From Aselliscus stoliczkanus (Eukaryota > Chordata > Mammalia > Chiroptera > Hipposideridae): DNA of 64,000 nucleotides. Below, piece by piece: positions 41,010 through 52,544 of the stretch. Below the pieces are notes generated by a model, which was given only the letters and a program-made list of their open reading frames with translations, was not told where the DNA came from and ran no database searches. Position 1 is the first letter of the stretch, and each line of letters starts with the position of its first letter. The stretch lies in NCBI GenBank assembly GCA_033961575.1, contig CM066737.1, positions 89,276,271 through 89,340,270 on the forward strand, written 5' to 3'. A program made the position numbers and the translations under genes.

Positions 41010-43690
41010 AGCCTATTTTTCCCTTACCTTGTATGTCTTCATTTTCAACAAAAGTGGTTAGTTCAGAAAATTAAATGAGTAAGACAGGATATGACAGGGT
41101 TCCTTCATCATCCATGCTTTTTAAAAATTACCTTCTTTCTGCGCTCCAAGCAAGTTCTAGTTCAAATCGGAAGTGGTGTGTGCCTTCATTTCCTCAGTCA
41201 TAGATGTAATACATTTATTTACCTTGTACTTGCTTTAAGTCTCACTAAACTCTGATGCATGTGAGTCCACCAGCGTTCTGTGCTCGTGGGACACTGCAAA
41301 CGCTATATGCAAAAGGGGCAGCAATAAGCAGAAGAGATGTAGCATTTAAAAGATAAAGTCTCCCTTGCTCATGTGCCTGGCCACTGTCCCAGGTTTCATT
41401 CACAAACCACAAGTTCAAAGATAAAATCATTTTACCATAACTGTGGAGCATTAAATTAAGGGTGGGCCTTTCTGAGCACAGATGGCATGCCCATGGAACT
41501 GACCCTGACCCACAGTTTGGTCTAGAAGGGTGGGTAATAGCCTCTTAGTGGACACAAGCTCTCAGTGGACCAAGCTTCTCCATCGACATACATCCTTGAT
41601 CCCATGGACCCCTCACCTTTCGGTGAGGGCTGTGACCAAAAGAGGACCCAAGTGGGACCTTCCATAGGGCAGGAGGCAGGGCAGGAGCCCTGTTCCTTGT
41701 GCCCAGTCTAAAGGCAATACAGATGGTGAGTCATACCCCAAAGGAAAAGATGATGGGAATGACAGATTTGGGGACAGGGAAAAGTTGTGTCTTCAACCAA
41801 GCACATGGTACAGACTCAACACATATTGATGAATCAATGAATGCACAGGCAGCAAACAAGTGATTGTGCAATGAAATAGATGAGAGCCTGTGTTTTCATG
41901 AAATGATACCTGACTTAGATTAGGAATGCAGGCCTATGTTCAAAACCAACTCTTCCTTCCTTTCCTTACAATGTGATTTTATGTAGACCCTAATTGTGTA
42001 CCATTCATCCTATGCTATCACACCACACAAAGAACCACCAAAGCCCCATCTTCCGTCTTCCTCTTTATATATAAATGATTTTTTTAAATTACCCAAACTA
42101 ACAAAATACTGAGCTCTGTGCTTTCTTGCCTCAATTATGTTTTTCATCATTATATTCCTTCTTCAACCTTGAGATTTACTTTTCTTAAATTGCACTCCCC
42201 ACATCTGGGATACAAACCATTCTGTTGATACAGCAAATGCATATGATCAGGGAAATGTGCATCTGTTTTAATTCTCTAAAATCCAGGCAAGATTTGACCA
42301 AACAAATCACTAGGCCATTCAAAAATCCACTTTTTTCATTGCGTGCATTCATATGGAACTGGTAAGAAGTCAACTAAGGAAGAAAATGTTGCTCACCTAT
42401 TTTTTTTTCTTGATGAACTAGCTGAAATCTTTGGATCTTGATTGTATGCATTTCTTCAGTTTAGTTAGGACAATGCATCTGCCTAAAATGCCCCACCACC
42501 AAAGAAAAATGTTCATACAATTACTGAACTCAACCCACTAACAAACTTTGAACTTGGAGAAGAATGAGACTTTGCTTCCTGTTGCCACCTTCTCTGTTCA
42601 CTTTCATAGGTCTAATAGGTTGAATACATAAAGCTTCTATTTTGTTTTTATTGTTGTATCTTAACCAGATACCTTATACTTGGTCCCCAAAATCATGACA
42701 CATGCCTATGAGTGCTTAACTTTTATAAAGAAAAATTAATATTTTGCCTACTACACTTGGAATCCTTCAGAAATTCTCACTTCACTTTCATGACTGCAGC
42801 TCAACCCTGGGCTTTTTTCTTCAAAAAAAAAAAGGGGGTCTTGGTTGGAAGACCTAACTCCTGTCTAGTTCACATATGTAATTTCCATTACCTTCAACAA
42901 TTCTGAAGCTATCTAATCGATAGAGGTAATCCTGGATTTTAAAAGGCTATGCTAATTGCTCTGATTCCTTTTATTCACTAAATCCTCCTTTCTTTCACCC
43001 TTCCTTAAAAGAATGGTAATTTTTCTTCAGGAATCAATAAAGTTGCCCAGAGCCATTGAAGCTTCCAGAAAAAGCTGACAGGTAAAATTTTTATTTTATC
43101 TTAACTTCTTTCTATATTCATTGATCCCACCATTGGCTCAAAGACAGAAAAACAAGACTGGATCTGAAGAAAAAGAACATACAGCCACCAGAGCTTAAAG
43201 TAACTAGTTAGACACCTCTAGTACAAGTAGTTGACCTGTTTCTGATGCACAGGAAGCATTACCTTGTGATATGTTGATTGATTGATGTTTAAAAGGCAAG
43301 GGCCTGAGGGGAAATTTGAAATTTTTCTTATCACTGTATCCTTTCCAATTGTATGAAATACATGATTTTCTATAAATCACTCTCAAAATATGTTATGTCA
43401 TTTTCCTGTTTCAGAGAAAGGCAATTTGGACCCATTCTCCAGCAATTTGTGATGGAAATTTGACTGATGACAAGGCAGTTCAATAGCAAATAGCATTCAC
43501 AAACATTTAGTGAGAAGTGGCTATGGGCCAGCCACCTTACTAGATACCAGACACATAGGGACACCTAAAATTGAGTCCTTGACTTCTACAAGTTCACAGT
43601 GAAGTGGGACTTAATAGTATGATCATCATGAAATGTACAGTTGTAATACAGGTAAGTATAGCTTAGTACTAACACAGAGGCCAAATAATA
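41010..43690. other. long unique stretch
   Basis: About 2.7 kb without a recognised young transposon. No exon, RNA gene or CpG-rich promoter is visible. 42,820-42,838 is an A/G run. Confidence 0.4.
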
Positions 43691-43925
43691 ATGGTGGAGA
43701 TTCAATAGAATGGTTAAGAGCATATTTGAATCCCAGATCTGTGATTCACACTGTGTGACCTTGCAAGCTACTTTGCCTCTCTGTGTCTGTTTCCTCCTCT
43801 GTAATAGTGATAATGATAATACCTATCTCATCAGGTTACAGTGAAGAGTAAATGAGTAAGCTGGAACAGTGTCTGGAACATAACACTCAACAGACATTAG
43901 TCATTATTCACGTTATCAGATTATG
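43691..43925 (+). repeat. MIR
   Basis: Nearly complete: ATGGTTAAGAGCATATTTGA, TGTGTGACCTTGCAAGCTAC, GTTTCCTCCTCTGTAATAGT, GAACAGTGTCTGGAACATAA. Confidence 0.8.
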
Positions 43926-44274
43926 CATAAAAAGGAGTCTGAGATTTGACCCACAAAAGTAGATGGAGAAGTGCAGGTTTCATGTTATAGACATGTATTG
44001 GGAATCCCAAGTAACTCTGTGAGTGCAGAACAGGTTAAAAGAATATAAATGTGAGAATAATTCACACTACTCTAGACTATGACACATGACTTTTAGTTCT
44101 GCTACTCACCCACTAGCTGGGTCCCTGAGCAGGTCAACCTGGCATGAGGAGAGTAGGTACTCAGTACATGAGAACAAGTATTACTGTGGGTGCATGGGAG
44201 AAAGTGGCTTGAGATTAGCACTAAACGTCTGGCTGAGTTTACACTGTAGAGAGTTTGTATATTACATGTATTAC

Positions 44275-44400
44275 TTAATCACTGCTACAGTAATGCCATG
44301 TAACAAACAACCTCCCAAATATTAGTACTTACAACAGCAAGCATTTATTTTCTGACTCACAGGTGAGTCAGCTGAGGCTTGGCTTGTTTTGGTTGATTTT
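44275..44400 (+). repeat. ancient MER-type repeat fragment
   Basis: CCATGTAACAAACAACCTCC and CAGCAAGCATTTATTTTCTG match the start of the family seen at 26,885 and 51,545. A similar short start lies near 40,210-40,245. Confidence 0.5.
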
Positions 44401-44682
44401 TACTGGGCCTGCTTGGGTTCAGGTTGGGTTCAGGTTGGCCCCAGGCTGCAGACCAGTTCTGCCTCACCTGTCTCATTCTGGAAACTGTAGCTCTCTGTAC
44501 AGAGCATACATTTCTGGGTATGCATTTCTCTTGACAGTAGCCAAAGCCAGAGAGAGAGAGATCTAAACCATATAAGCACATTTAAAGCCTGCTCACATCA
44601 CATCAGCCAAGGTTCTACTGACCAATGCAAGTGACATGAGATGGAGAAGTAGACTGTGTTAGCATTACAGCAAGAATTGCAG

Positions 44683-45132
44683 GGCCGGCCGAGTGGCGCA
44701 TTGGTTAAGCGCTGGTTTTGGGATGCCAGCGGCCCCGGTTCAGATCCCACATATGAGGGCCAGTGACACTGCCCTCTACAGCTAACAACAGCTCCACCTG
44801 GAGCTGGCTGTGCGAGCCCCGGTGATGGTGTGGGCTGCAGCCCCTGCTGCAGTGGGCTGCCATAGGCTACAGTGAGTGGCCGGCAGCCAGCGTGAGCGGC
44901 TGGCAGCCAGTGTGAGCTGCCAATAGCCGCGGTGAGCGACATCCAGAGGCCAGTGACCAATCTGCCTCATCCGGGAAGAACGCAATGACGATACCAACAG
45001 TGAAGCAACATCCTCCGCAACTAAACTGAACAACAAAAAGACAGCAACTTGTCTGTTCCCCTTCCCCGATTCCCCAACGCTGTTCCCCTCTGCCAATTCC
45101 CCAATAAAATCTTAAAAAAAAAAAAAGAAAAA
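44683..45132 (+). repeat. tRNA-derived SINE, family B
   Basis: Full-length, GAGCCCCGGTGATGGTGTG sub-type. Target AAGAATTGCAG at 44,672-44,682 and 45,133-45,143. Confidence 0.93.
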
Positions 45133-45148
45133 AAGAATTGCAGTCATG

Positions 45149-45253
45149 GGCTGGCCAAGTGGCGCGGTGGTTAAGTGCTGCCTTGGGAAGCCAGTGGCCC
45201 CAGTTTGGGTCCCACATATGAGGGCCAGTGACACTGCCTTCAAAAAAAAAAAA
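45149..45253 (+). repeat. SINE family A
   Basis: Head GGCTGGCCAAGTGGCGCGG. Flanked by AAGAATTGCAGTCA at 45,133-45,146 and 45,254-45,267, so the same target serves both this and the preceding SINE. Confidence 0.92.
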
Positions 45254-45373
45254 AAGAATTGCAGTCACATGGCAAAGGGTATAGATGTATAATTCTATTG
45301 TAAGGAGGACCATAATCCAATCTACATGTTTGGGAGCTTTACTCCATTCTATAATTTTGAAAAAGCTCCATGA

Positions 45374-45548
45374 GGGCTGGCCGAGTGGCATGTCGGTTAA
45401 GAGCTGGCTTGGGACGCCAGCAGCCCCGGTTCGGATCCCACATAGAGGGCCAGTGACACTGCCCTCTAAAAAAAAAAAAAAGAAAAAAGGACAGCAACTT
45501 GTCTGTTCCCCTTCCCCAATTCCCCAATAGAAATCTTTTTTAAAAAAA
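45374..45548 (+). repeat. hybrid SINE: A head joined to B tail
   Basis: The head matches family A through CACTGCCCTCT. An A-run of about 14 follows, then GGACAGCAACTTGTCTGTTC and CCAATTCCCCAATAGAAATC, which is the 3' end of family B. The central ~300 bp of B is absent. Perfect duplication AAAAAGCTCCATGA (45,360-45,373 and 45,549-45,562). Confidence 0.93.
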
Positions 45549-45589
45549 AAAAAGCTCCATGAAACATATTATATTAAGGAAATGACATG

Positions 45590-46020
45590 CTTAGATCTAA
45601 ATTTTGGAAAGTGCATCCTGGTGGCTATGTGGAAGGTAAATGGGGTGGGGAAGGCCTAGTGCTTCCAGACAAGACAAGGTTAGGATAGGGGATTGCATGA
45701 AGAGGATAAATATGAAATAAGTTGGATGAGTTAGGATTGGCAAGACTTGCTGACAAATTGGATGTGGCATGAGTGAGAGGGGGCAGGGTTGGTGAGAGAA
45801 AAAAGGTGAAAGTGACTCAGAAGTTCCAAGGTTAGACAACTAAGGGGATGGTAACGGTATGTCCTGAAATACGGAGGGTTATAGGCAGAGGACGTAGGAA
45901 GGTATCGAACCTAATTTTGAACAGTGTGCTGGCTTTGTAATGTGTCGACTTGCTAAGTGAATCTCTATTTCCCAGAATTCCTTTCTCTGAATGTTTCTGG
46001 TTAGGGTTGATCACAGGAGC
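45590..46020 (+). repeat. ancient interspersed repeat (same family as 6.7-8.0 kb)
   Basis: GTGCATCCTGGTGGCTATGT, GACTCAGAAGTTCCAAGGTT and GACAACTAAGGGGATGGTAA resemble the repeat at 6,700-7,475. Diverged. Confidence 0.4.
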
Positions 46021-46489
46021 CATTTTTTTGTGAAATTCAGGTCAGCGTTGTTTTTGTCATGCTCAGAAGGTCAGTGCAAGGGTACCAGCTGATGTTGCAG
46101 TTCAGGCACATTGTCACTTCCATGTTGGCTCACCTGCTGGGGCAGGGCAACACCTGGGCCTGCAGCTACTTCCACCTTATCCACTTTCTGTTTCTCTGAC
46201 TTCTAGACCACATGCATGTAGCCCCATAACAGAGAAGGCCACCTTCTCCTGTAGGATACCCACATCACTGAAGTTGTTGGCATAGCCCAGAGAGAGACTG
46301 GCATGGGCTCTAATCCTTTCTCACGGGTTCCTATTTGTCCTTGATCCACCCCATTTTACAGCCACCTTCCCTTCCCAATTGCCTGCCTTGCTGACTTCAA
46401 GCTTGAGAATCCAATGTAAAGACTATAGTTTTATAGAAACCATCTACCAACTTCTACAAGTGCAAAAGTTCATAGCACAATAAAAATGA
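46021..46489. other. unique or old-repeat sequence
   Basis: No confident assignment; no gene visible. Confidence 0.35.
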
Positions 46490-47285
46490 GAACACCTAGC
46501 ACCACCAAATCTTTGTTTCTAAATACCATTTCCCACAAAAAGGAATTAAGGATCCTTGGACAAATGGTTGTTGATTCCCGGGCTAGGATATAGAAAGTAT
46601 AAGATAACCCTGAAACATCATTGTGTGTGTGTGTGTGTGTGTGCGCGCGCGCGTGTGCACGCCAAAAAGTAAATTTGCAGAAACATATGGGGTATATCAA
46701 AAGTACACAGGAGCCAGCCTGAAGAGGATTCCACTGGCCAAATCTGAGAAAATTGAATGTCAAAATATATCATATAGCCATGAATTATAATACACTGAAT
46801 AAAAAGAAAAATCTATGGATCCATAGATTGATAGATGAAAAAAGAGTTATTTCTTACATGCTAACTAATACCAATAAATCTAGATACAATTATGACTTAG
46901 AAAACCATCATTTTGCACCAAGAATGAGACAAGTGGACATTCTGTGCCTCTTGGTGGATCAATACCACTTATGCAGCATTCCTGTCAAAGATGCATAAGC
47001 TGCATCTGATCATAAGGAAGCATAGATAAACTCAAACTGAGGAACATTCTACAGAATACCTGGCCTCCATTTTTTAAAAATGTCAAGGTGATGATAATCA
47101 AAGGAAGGCTGAGGAACCATTCCAGAATAAAGGAAATGAAAGAAACATGAAATGAAAATGAAAAGGCATAATCCTGGATTGGATCTTGACCCAAAAGAAA
47201 AAAATGCTATAAAAGTCATTATTGAAAAATTAGCAATATTTGAATAAAGTATATTGATCAGATAATAGAATTGTATCAAATGATA
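46490..47285 (+). repeat. old LINE 3' region (L1M/HAL1-like), left part
   Basis: AGGAATTAAGGATCCTTGGA, CTGAGGAACCATTCCAGAAT, ATCCTGGATTGGATCTTGAC and GATAATAGAATTGTATCAAA belong to a known old LINE 3'UTR. It continues after the mariner and the SINE. Confidence 0.55.
46622..46662 (+). repeat. (GT)n(GC)n alternating tract
   Basis: TGTG repeats run into GCGCGCGCGTGTGC. Alternating purine-pyrimidine; Z-DNA potential is an inference. Confidence 0.85.
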
Positions 47286-47803
47286 CGGTGAGTGTTTAAA
47301 TTTAAAAAATGTGTTACCGTAAAAGACACATTGCCATTAATCGCCCTCAAAATATCCTCCCTTGCTTCAAACACACTTATGCCATCATTCTTGCCACTTT
47401 CTGAAGCAGCTCTGGGAGTCCTCTTTCCTGAGTGTCTTTACTTCATCCTCCATCATGACAATGCTCTGTGTCACATATGCCTTCTGGTACGGCAGTTTCT
47501 GTCAAATAAAAACATTACAATGTGTCCTCATCCACCTAATTCACTGGATCTGTCACAGTGTCACTTCCGGCTCTTTCCCAAAGTTAAAATGACCATGAAC
47601 AGAAAACATTTTGCATCAATTCAGGACATGGAGGCAGCCACAACAGCGCAACTAAAGACACAAGAGAAGACTTCCAGAACTGCTTCAGAAAGGGGCAAGA
47701 ACAATGGGATAAGTGGGTTCGAAACAAGGGGGAGTATTTTGCGGTAACTGATAGCAATGTGTCTTTTACTGTAATAAATTTTTTTCAATTTAAACATTCA
47801 CTG
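47286..47803 (+). mobile_element. mariner element with long inverted ends
   Basis: 518 bp. The first ~49 bases (CGGTGAGTGTTTAAATTTAA to GTAAAAGACACATTGC) pair with the last ~50, whose complement starts CAGTGAATGTTTAAATTG and includes GTAAAAGACACATTGC. TA lies at both flanks (47,284-47,285 and 47,804-47,805). Most of the N-terminal transposase region is missing. Confidence 0.9.
47292..47747 (+). pseudogene. mariner transposase remnant, catalytic part
   Basis: An open 151-codon frame begins in the left inverted end. The second catalytic Asp is in LHHDN (residue 56). Exactly 34 residues later, the third position is His in QCHFRLF (residue 91) instead of Asp, so the DD34D triad is broken. Near 47,680 the frame slips: the adjacent frame continues as a normal mariner C-terminus (QEQWDKWV, then NKGEYF). 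No N-terminal DNA-binding domain. Not functional. Confidence 0.85.
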
Positions 47804-47805
47804 TA

Positions 47806-48400
47806 GTTTTTGATCATACCACATATTAATATTATTTTTGATCATTATAACATGGCTATGCAAGAGAATGTCCTTAGGAAATACATACTGCTGAAGTGTT
47901 TAGGAGTAAAAGGGCATGATATCTGCCAGTTACTCTTTTTTTTTTTTAATAAATTTTATTGGGGAACAGTGTGTTTTTCCAGGACCCATCAGCTCCAAGT
48001 CAAGTAGCTCCAATCTAGTTGTGGAGGGCACAGCTCAGCTCCAAGTCCAGTCTCCACTTTCACTCTCGTTGTGGTGGGCACAGCCCACAATCCCATGCAG
48101 GAATCGAACCGGCAACCTTGTTGTTCAGAGCACGTGCTCTAACCAACTGAGCCACCCAGCCATCCCTACCAGTTACTCTTTATTGACTGAAGATATATAT
48201 CACAAGAGAGAAGAGGGCTGTGGAGAGAAAGAAGGGGAGGGGAGGGGAGAGGAGAGAGAATGAGAATGACGAAGCCAGAAGCTAACGTGGCAAACAGCAA
48301 TTGGTAAACTGAATGAATGATATATGGGAGGTTTTTGTTGTATTCTTTCAACTTTTCTGTTAGTTTAAAATTATTTTAAAATATAAGTACAAAGACCTTT
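47806..48400 (+). repeat. old LINE 3' region, right part
   Basis: GCAAGAGAATGTCCTTAGGA, TTTAGGAGTAAAAGGGCATG and TCAACTTTTCTGTTAGTTTA complete the LINE 3'UTR outside the SINE at 47,939-48,168. A (GGGGA)n-like purine patch lies at 48,228-48,262. Confidence 0.55.
47939..48168 (-). repeat. tRNA-Ile-like SINE, family D, with internal duplication
   Basis: Antisense. The CAGCTCCAAGTC / GTTGTGGAGGGCACAGC block occurs twice (near 47,989-48,030 and 48,033-48,085). Perfect 13-bp duplication CCAGTTACTCTTT (47,926-47,938 and 48,169-48,181). Confidence 0.9.
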
Positions 48401-49329
48401 GGATTTAACAAGATGGAGGTCATTAGCAACCATGACAGGAGAGGTGTCAGCAGAGTGCTGGGGAAGAAAAGATTATTGGGATCTGATTATGAGAGAACGG
48501 GAAATTAAGAAAGTGCAATCAATTAAGAGACGACTCCTTCAGGGCATTTGCTTAACTGAAGCGGGAGGTGTAGTTAAGAGGGCTATTGTCATATTTGTTT
48601 TTAATATGACACATCTTGAATATGTGATGGGAATGTTTTTATAATGATTCAGTAAGAAAAGAAAAAGGAATGATACATAAAACAGGGATAAGTGACAGGA
48701 GAAAAATCACTGAGTAGGCACAAGGGGATGGGATCCAGTGATGAGGAGGCCATTTGGCCCTAATAGGAGTTCAGCCATTTTGTCCACTGTACAGGAAGAA
48801 TATAAGGGTAGAGTTGCAGTTATGATGACAAGCAGTGGAAAGATAAAGCTATTCTCTTCATTTTGTTTCTAATATTTCAGTGGAATAAGAATTCAGAGCA
48901 TGAGCTGAGAATGAGGAGGCAGAAAGAGGTGCTGAACTTTGAGGAGAAAGGCCTATATTAGTTATCTCAGAGAAATGAATGAACTGTGAAATTTATTAAG
49001 ATTGCTCAGCCCTGCTAAGAGTTTACTTCAGATAGATTGCTTTTGTCATGAACTTATAGTGGCAACTCCACAGAAACTCCACACCCAGTAAGGAAAACTT
49101 AAGGAATTCAGAACAATGCTCCAGCCAAAAAGCTAGCCAAAATATTTTTTAAAATCTTCTTAAAAGCATCAAGTAAGTAACAAAATAGTGAAGACAGACT
49201 AATCTGAAAAGAAATTCAGGAAGGTGACAGCAGCATTTAGGCTGCTTTTGCCCCTGGGTTAGGGGAACATTGTTAATCCTGACTCAGCAACAGAGAGAGC
49301 AAGTTATACTTTGACAGATTCTCTGGACT
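48401..49329. other. unique sequence
   Basis: No gene or repeat confidently recognised. Confidence 0.4.
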
Positions 49330-49346
49330 AAAAAGACAAAAGTCAG

Positions 49347-49488
49347 GGCCGGCTGAGTGGCTCAGTTGGTTAAGAGCTCGCTCAAGAGTGCAAGCTGAGC
49401 TCTGAGCAATAGCAGTTCAATGCCCAGCCCAAGCTGAGCTGCCGCTGAGCTGCCAACGGGTGGCAGGATGGCTCAGCTAAAAAAAAAA
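49347..49488 (+). repeat. SINE family C
   Basis: Full-length. Perfect 17-bp duplication AAAAAGACAAAAGTCAG (49,330-49,346 and 49,489-49,505). Confidence 0.95.
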
Positions 49489-49911
49489 AAAAAGACAAAA
49501 GTCAGAGTCTAGGGCCTGTCAAGCATGCAGACATTGGTATACCATTCTAGGAGTCAGAAAAAGGCTAGAAGCAAACCTACCATGAACTTGTAGCCCAGCC
49601 TCAAGTCATCCAAGAGGATCAGAAAACTTCCTGTCCTGAAACTGGATTGAGTGGTCCTGAATTGCTAGTGCCCCCCTGCCCCTGGCAGTAGCACAGAAAA
49701 TTCTCTGGGGGGAAATTATGTTTTCAAATACAATCTGAAGCACACAAGCAGGTCCTCCATTACCATACCAGTCCCCCACTTTTCCAACAATCTCTTCCCA
49801 ACCTTCTGCTTTCCACACTTGATCCCTACTACCCAACCAATCTTCATCAGACTTGCAATTTCTGTTCTGCTTCACACGTTTTCTAGTTCTCTGCCTTTGC
49901 TTCTGTCCTCT

Positions 49912-50125
49912 TTTTAAAAATTTTATTAAGTTATTGGGGTGACATTCATTAATAAAAGTATATAGGTTTCCAGTGTAGAAGTCTATAATACATGATCTGT
50001 CTATTGCATTATGTGCTCACCACCCAAAGTCAAATCTCCTCCTATCACCATATATTTGACCCCTTTTACCCTTTTCTACCTCCCCCTAATCTCCTTTCCC
50101 TCTGGTAACCACCAGAGGTATCACA
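49912..50125 (-). repeat. L1 3'UTR, antisense
   Basis: TTATTGGGGTGACATTCATT, TAGGTTTCCAGTGTAGAAGT and CATTATGTGCTCACCACCCA form the antisense 3' end of an L1. It is the 3' half of a 5'-inverted insertion. Confidence 0.75.
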
Positions 50126-50280
50126 CTCCCTGACTTCTAATTATACTACAAAGTGACAATAATTGAAACAGCATTGTATTGTCATAAAAACAGATACACA
50201 GACCAATGGAACAGAAATGAGAGCCCAGAAATAAACCCACATATATATGGGCAAGTAACTTTCAACAAAGGAGCTTACAT
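50126..50280 (+). repeat. L1 ORF2 segment, inverted relative to its 3' half
   Basis: GGTATCACACTCCCTGACTT, ACAGATACACAGACCAATGG and GAAATGAGAGCCCAGAAATA are L1 ORF2 in sense orientation, directly joined to antisense 3'UTR. This is the head-to-head arrangement made by twin priming. Confidence 0.75.
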
Positions 50281-51540
50281 CCTCTTCTTTGTCTAGAATT
50301 TCCTTCCCACTTTCTTTTAAATGATGGCTGAAATAAGATGTAAATTTATTTCTGTCTCATCTAATAGTCCAAGGGTAGAAACTCTGGTGCTTCCTAAAAG
50401 TACAGTTTCCATTTCTCAATCCAGGCAGCTGCTCCAGCACTCCCATCTCTCAAGCCATCTTCCCCACCATTTCTGCCTGCAAAAGCCAAGCTCCTTCACA
50501 AAGCTCACCTGCTCTATTAAGTTGCCCTGACCCCAAAGTCAGAATTAATCTATTCCTTCCCTTCATTCATTTGTCCTTTGATTCTAACACCTTCTGTTGC
50601 ATATTATAGTTGTGTGTTGCTCACTCCCTGCTATTTTGTGTGTCTCAGGTGGGCAGACATTGTATCTTGCCCATCTCTGTGTTCTCTGCATCATTGATCT
50701 TGCTCCCTGCGCAGAGGAGGTGTCCCTGAATGTTGGCTGACTTCAACTGGGACAGCTGGATAAAGGTCGAATCTGAAGTTGAAAGCTACAGATCCTGTCT
50801 TCCAGCTTCCGGTTCTAATCAAGTAATGTTCCCTGGTTTTACCCAACTTTGAAAAAGTTATTTTTAAGGTCAGCAATGAGGCAATATTCTACCCGTTGTA
50901 TTTTATGAGCAGACACAAAGATTAGGTTTGCTTTTTCCTTTTTAGTTCTCCTAACATTGAGCTGATTGATGGAAGGTAGAGGAAAGTAATAAACCTTTAT
51001 TCACAGAACTACAAAACCTTCTCCAGCTGCCGCCTCCTTCCCTCTCTGGAGATAGATGGGGCCATAGCTATCATGAAATATACAGCAGGGGGATGTTTTT
51101 CCAGTAATCCCTCTGGTACTCATCTACATCGTGACTGCTTCTTGATAAAGATATCACCCACTAGATAGAACCTGTCATCAAAACAAGCAGGCCATGTATA
51201 CATTTAACTGTTGGGTTTCTTAATAAGAATAGCAGTTTATGAAGAAAAATTGACTGCTCCTTTCAGGGCGATGATTTCCCAGCCTTAGAGAGAAAGCATA
51301 TTAGGTCAGACCAAGTAGAAATTTCAGAAATAATTTAGTCATAATGCACCATGCCACAGCACTCTCCTGTTCTTTATTTCGGCCAGTGATAACTGGCAGG
51401 GGCCCAGCTCATCAAGAGGGAAGCCAGAGGAAGCCATACGTTCAGGTAAGCAAGGTAGCTCTCTATGCAATGTGATGCTGAGGGAAAGGCCTCAGACTCC
51501 AAATCCAGCTCTTCTGCTGGCTGCGGACATGCCCTATTGC
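50281..51540. other. unique sequence
   Basis: No gene recognised. Confidence 0.4.
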
Positions 51541-52150
51541 AGTTAGCTTTCGCTGCAAACCAATCCTTTCTAGAACTGAGTGGCTGAAAATAACAAACAG
51601 GTATTCCTTGTCACTCTTTTGTGGGCCAGTCACTCTTTTCTTCTTGCCTGGGCCACTTTCCTGACCTCTGTGGAGCTCGTGCTGTAGCTGGGGCCAGCTG
51701 GTGGCTCAGCGGGGCATGGATGGACCAGGATAACTTCATTCACATGTCTCAAAACTGGCTCAGCGTCAGCCAGGACACTGGGGATGACTGCCACTCGTGT
51801 GTTTCATCATCCAGCAGGCTAGCTCAGGCTCAGACTACGTGGTGGTCTCAGGGTTTCAAGTGCAGCAAGATGATGAGTCTTACCATGCAGGCTTTCAAGC
51901 CTCTGCTGGTGTCAGGTTGCTGGGTTCCAAGGCCAGCCTCGATACAGGAGGTGAAGAAACAAAGGCCACCTCTGAACGGGAGGATCAGCAAGGCCACACT
52001 GAACAGGGGTACGCGCATACGGAGGGTGGGAAGATTCTGTGGCTGTTTTTGCAATATACCACAGTCCCTAGCCTCCGCCATCTTTTCCTGCCTGAATTAT
52101 CTCTCCTTTGTCACTCTCCCAGTAGATAACAGCAGAAAAACAAGGGAGTG
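51541..52150 (+). repeat. ancient MER-type interspersed repeat
   Basis: AGTTAGCTTTCGCTGCAAAC, AACTGAGTGGCTGAAAATAA, CATTCACATGTCTCAAAACT and CATCATCCAGCAGGCTAGCT. This is the longest copy of the family in the window. The 176-codon open frame here is part of the repeat. Confidence 0.5.
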
Positions 52151-52540
52151 AAAAAAGAAGGCAGTGCTGACTGACTCTCCCGGAGCCTTTTCACACTGGC
52201 TCCTTGTTGGTTTTGCTGCCTGCCGTCTTGGAAGCCAATCAAAGCAAATACCTGGAAAGAAGAGATAAAGCACATGCTGGGAGCACAAAAGCTCCATCCA
52301 GGTCTACTTGTCTGGAGATAGAATGGGGGAGGGCCAGTGGCCCATTTCCTCAGGAGTGGACTGCTGAGTGGGTGAGAAAGGAGACGCGGAAGGGCCAGGC
52401 TGCCTCCACTCCTTCCTCCCCTGCATCCATCAGTTCACGGGTGTCAGGGTCACCCCGAAGCCCCACTTCCTGGAAAAGTGAGCAGCGTGCTTTAAAAGGT
52501 AGGTAATTGCACACAAAAATGTCATTTAGAAAGAGTAGTT
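52151..52540. other. unique sequence
   Basis: Slightly GC-richer, no gene recognised. Confidence 0.35.
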
Positions 52541-52544
52541 TGAA

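Noticed and set aside
44683..45548. CRISPR-like array of regularly repeated blocks
   Set aside because: The repeats are SINE heads with A-tails and target duplications in a mammalian genome; spacing and unit length are irregular.
46622..46662. Regulatory Z-DNA element
   Set aside because: Alternating GT/GC composition alone does not show regulation; recorded only as a microsatellite.
51621..52151. 176-codon open frame
   Set aside because: Lies within the ancient MER-type repeat also seen at 4,985 and 26,885; the frame is not kept in the other copies.
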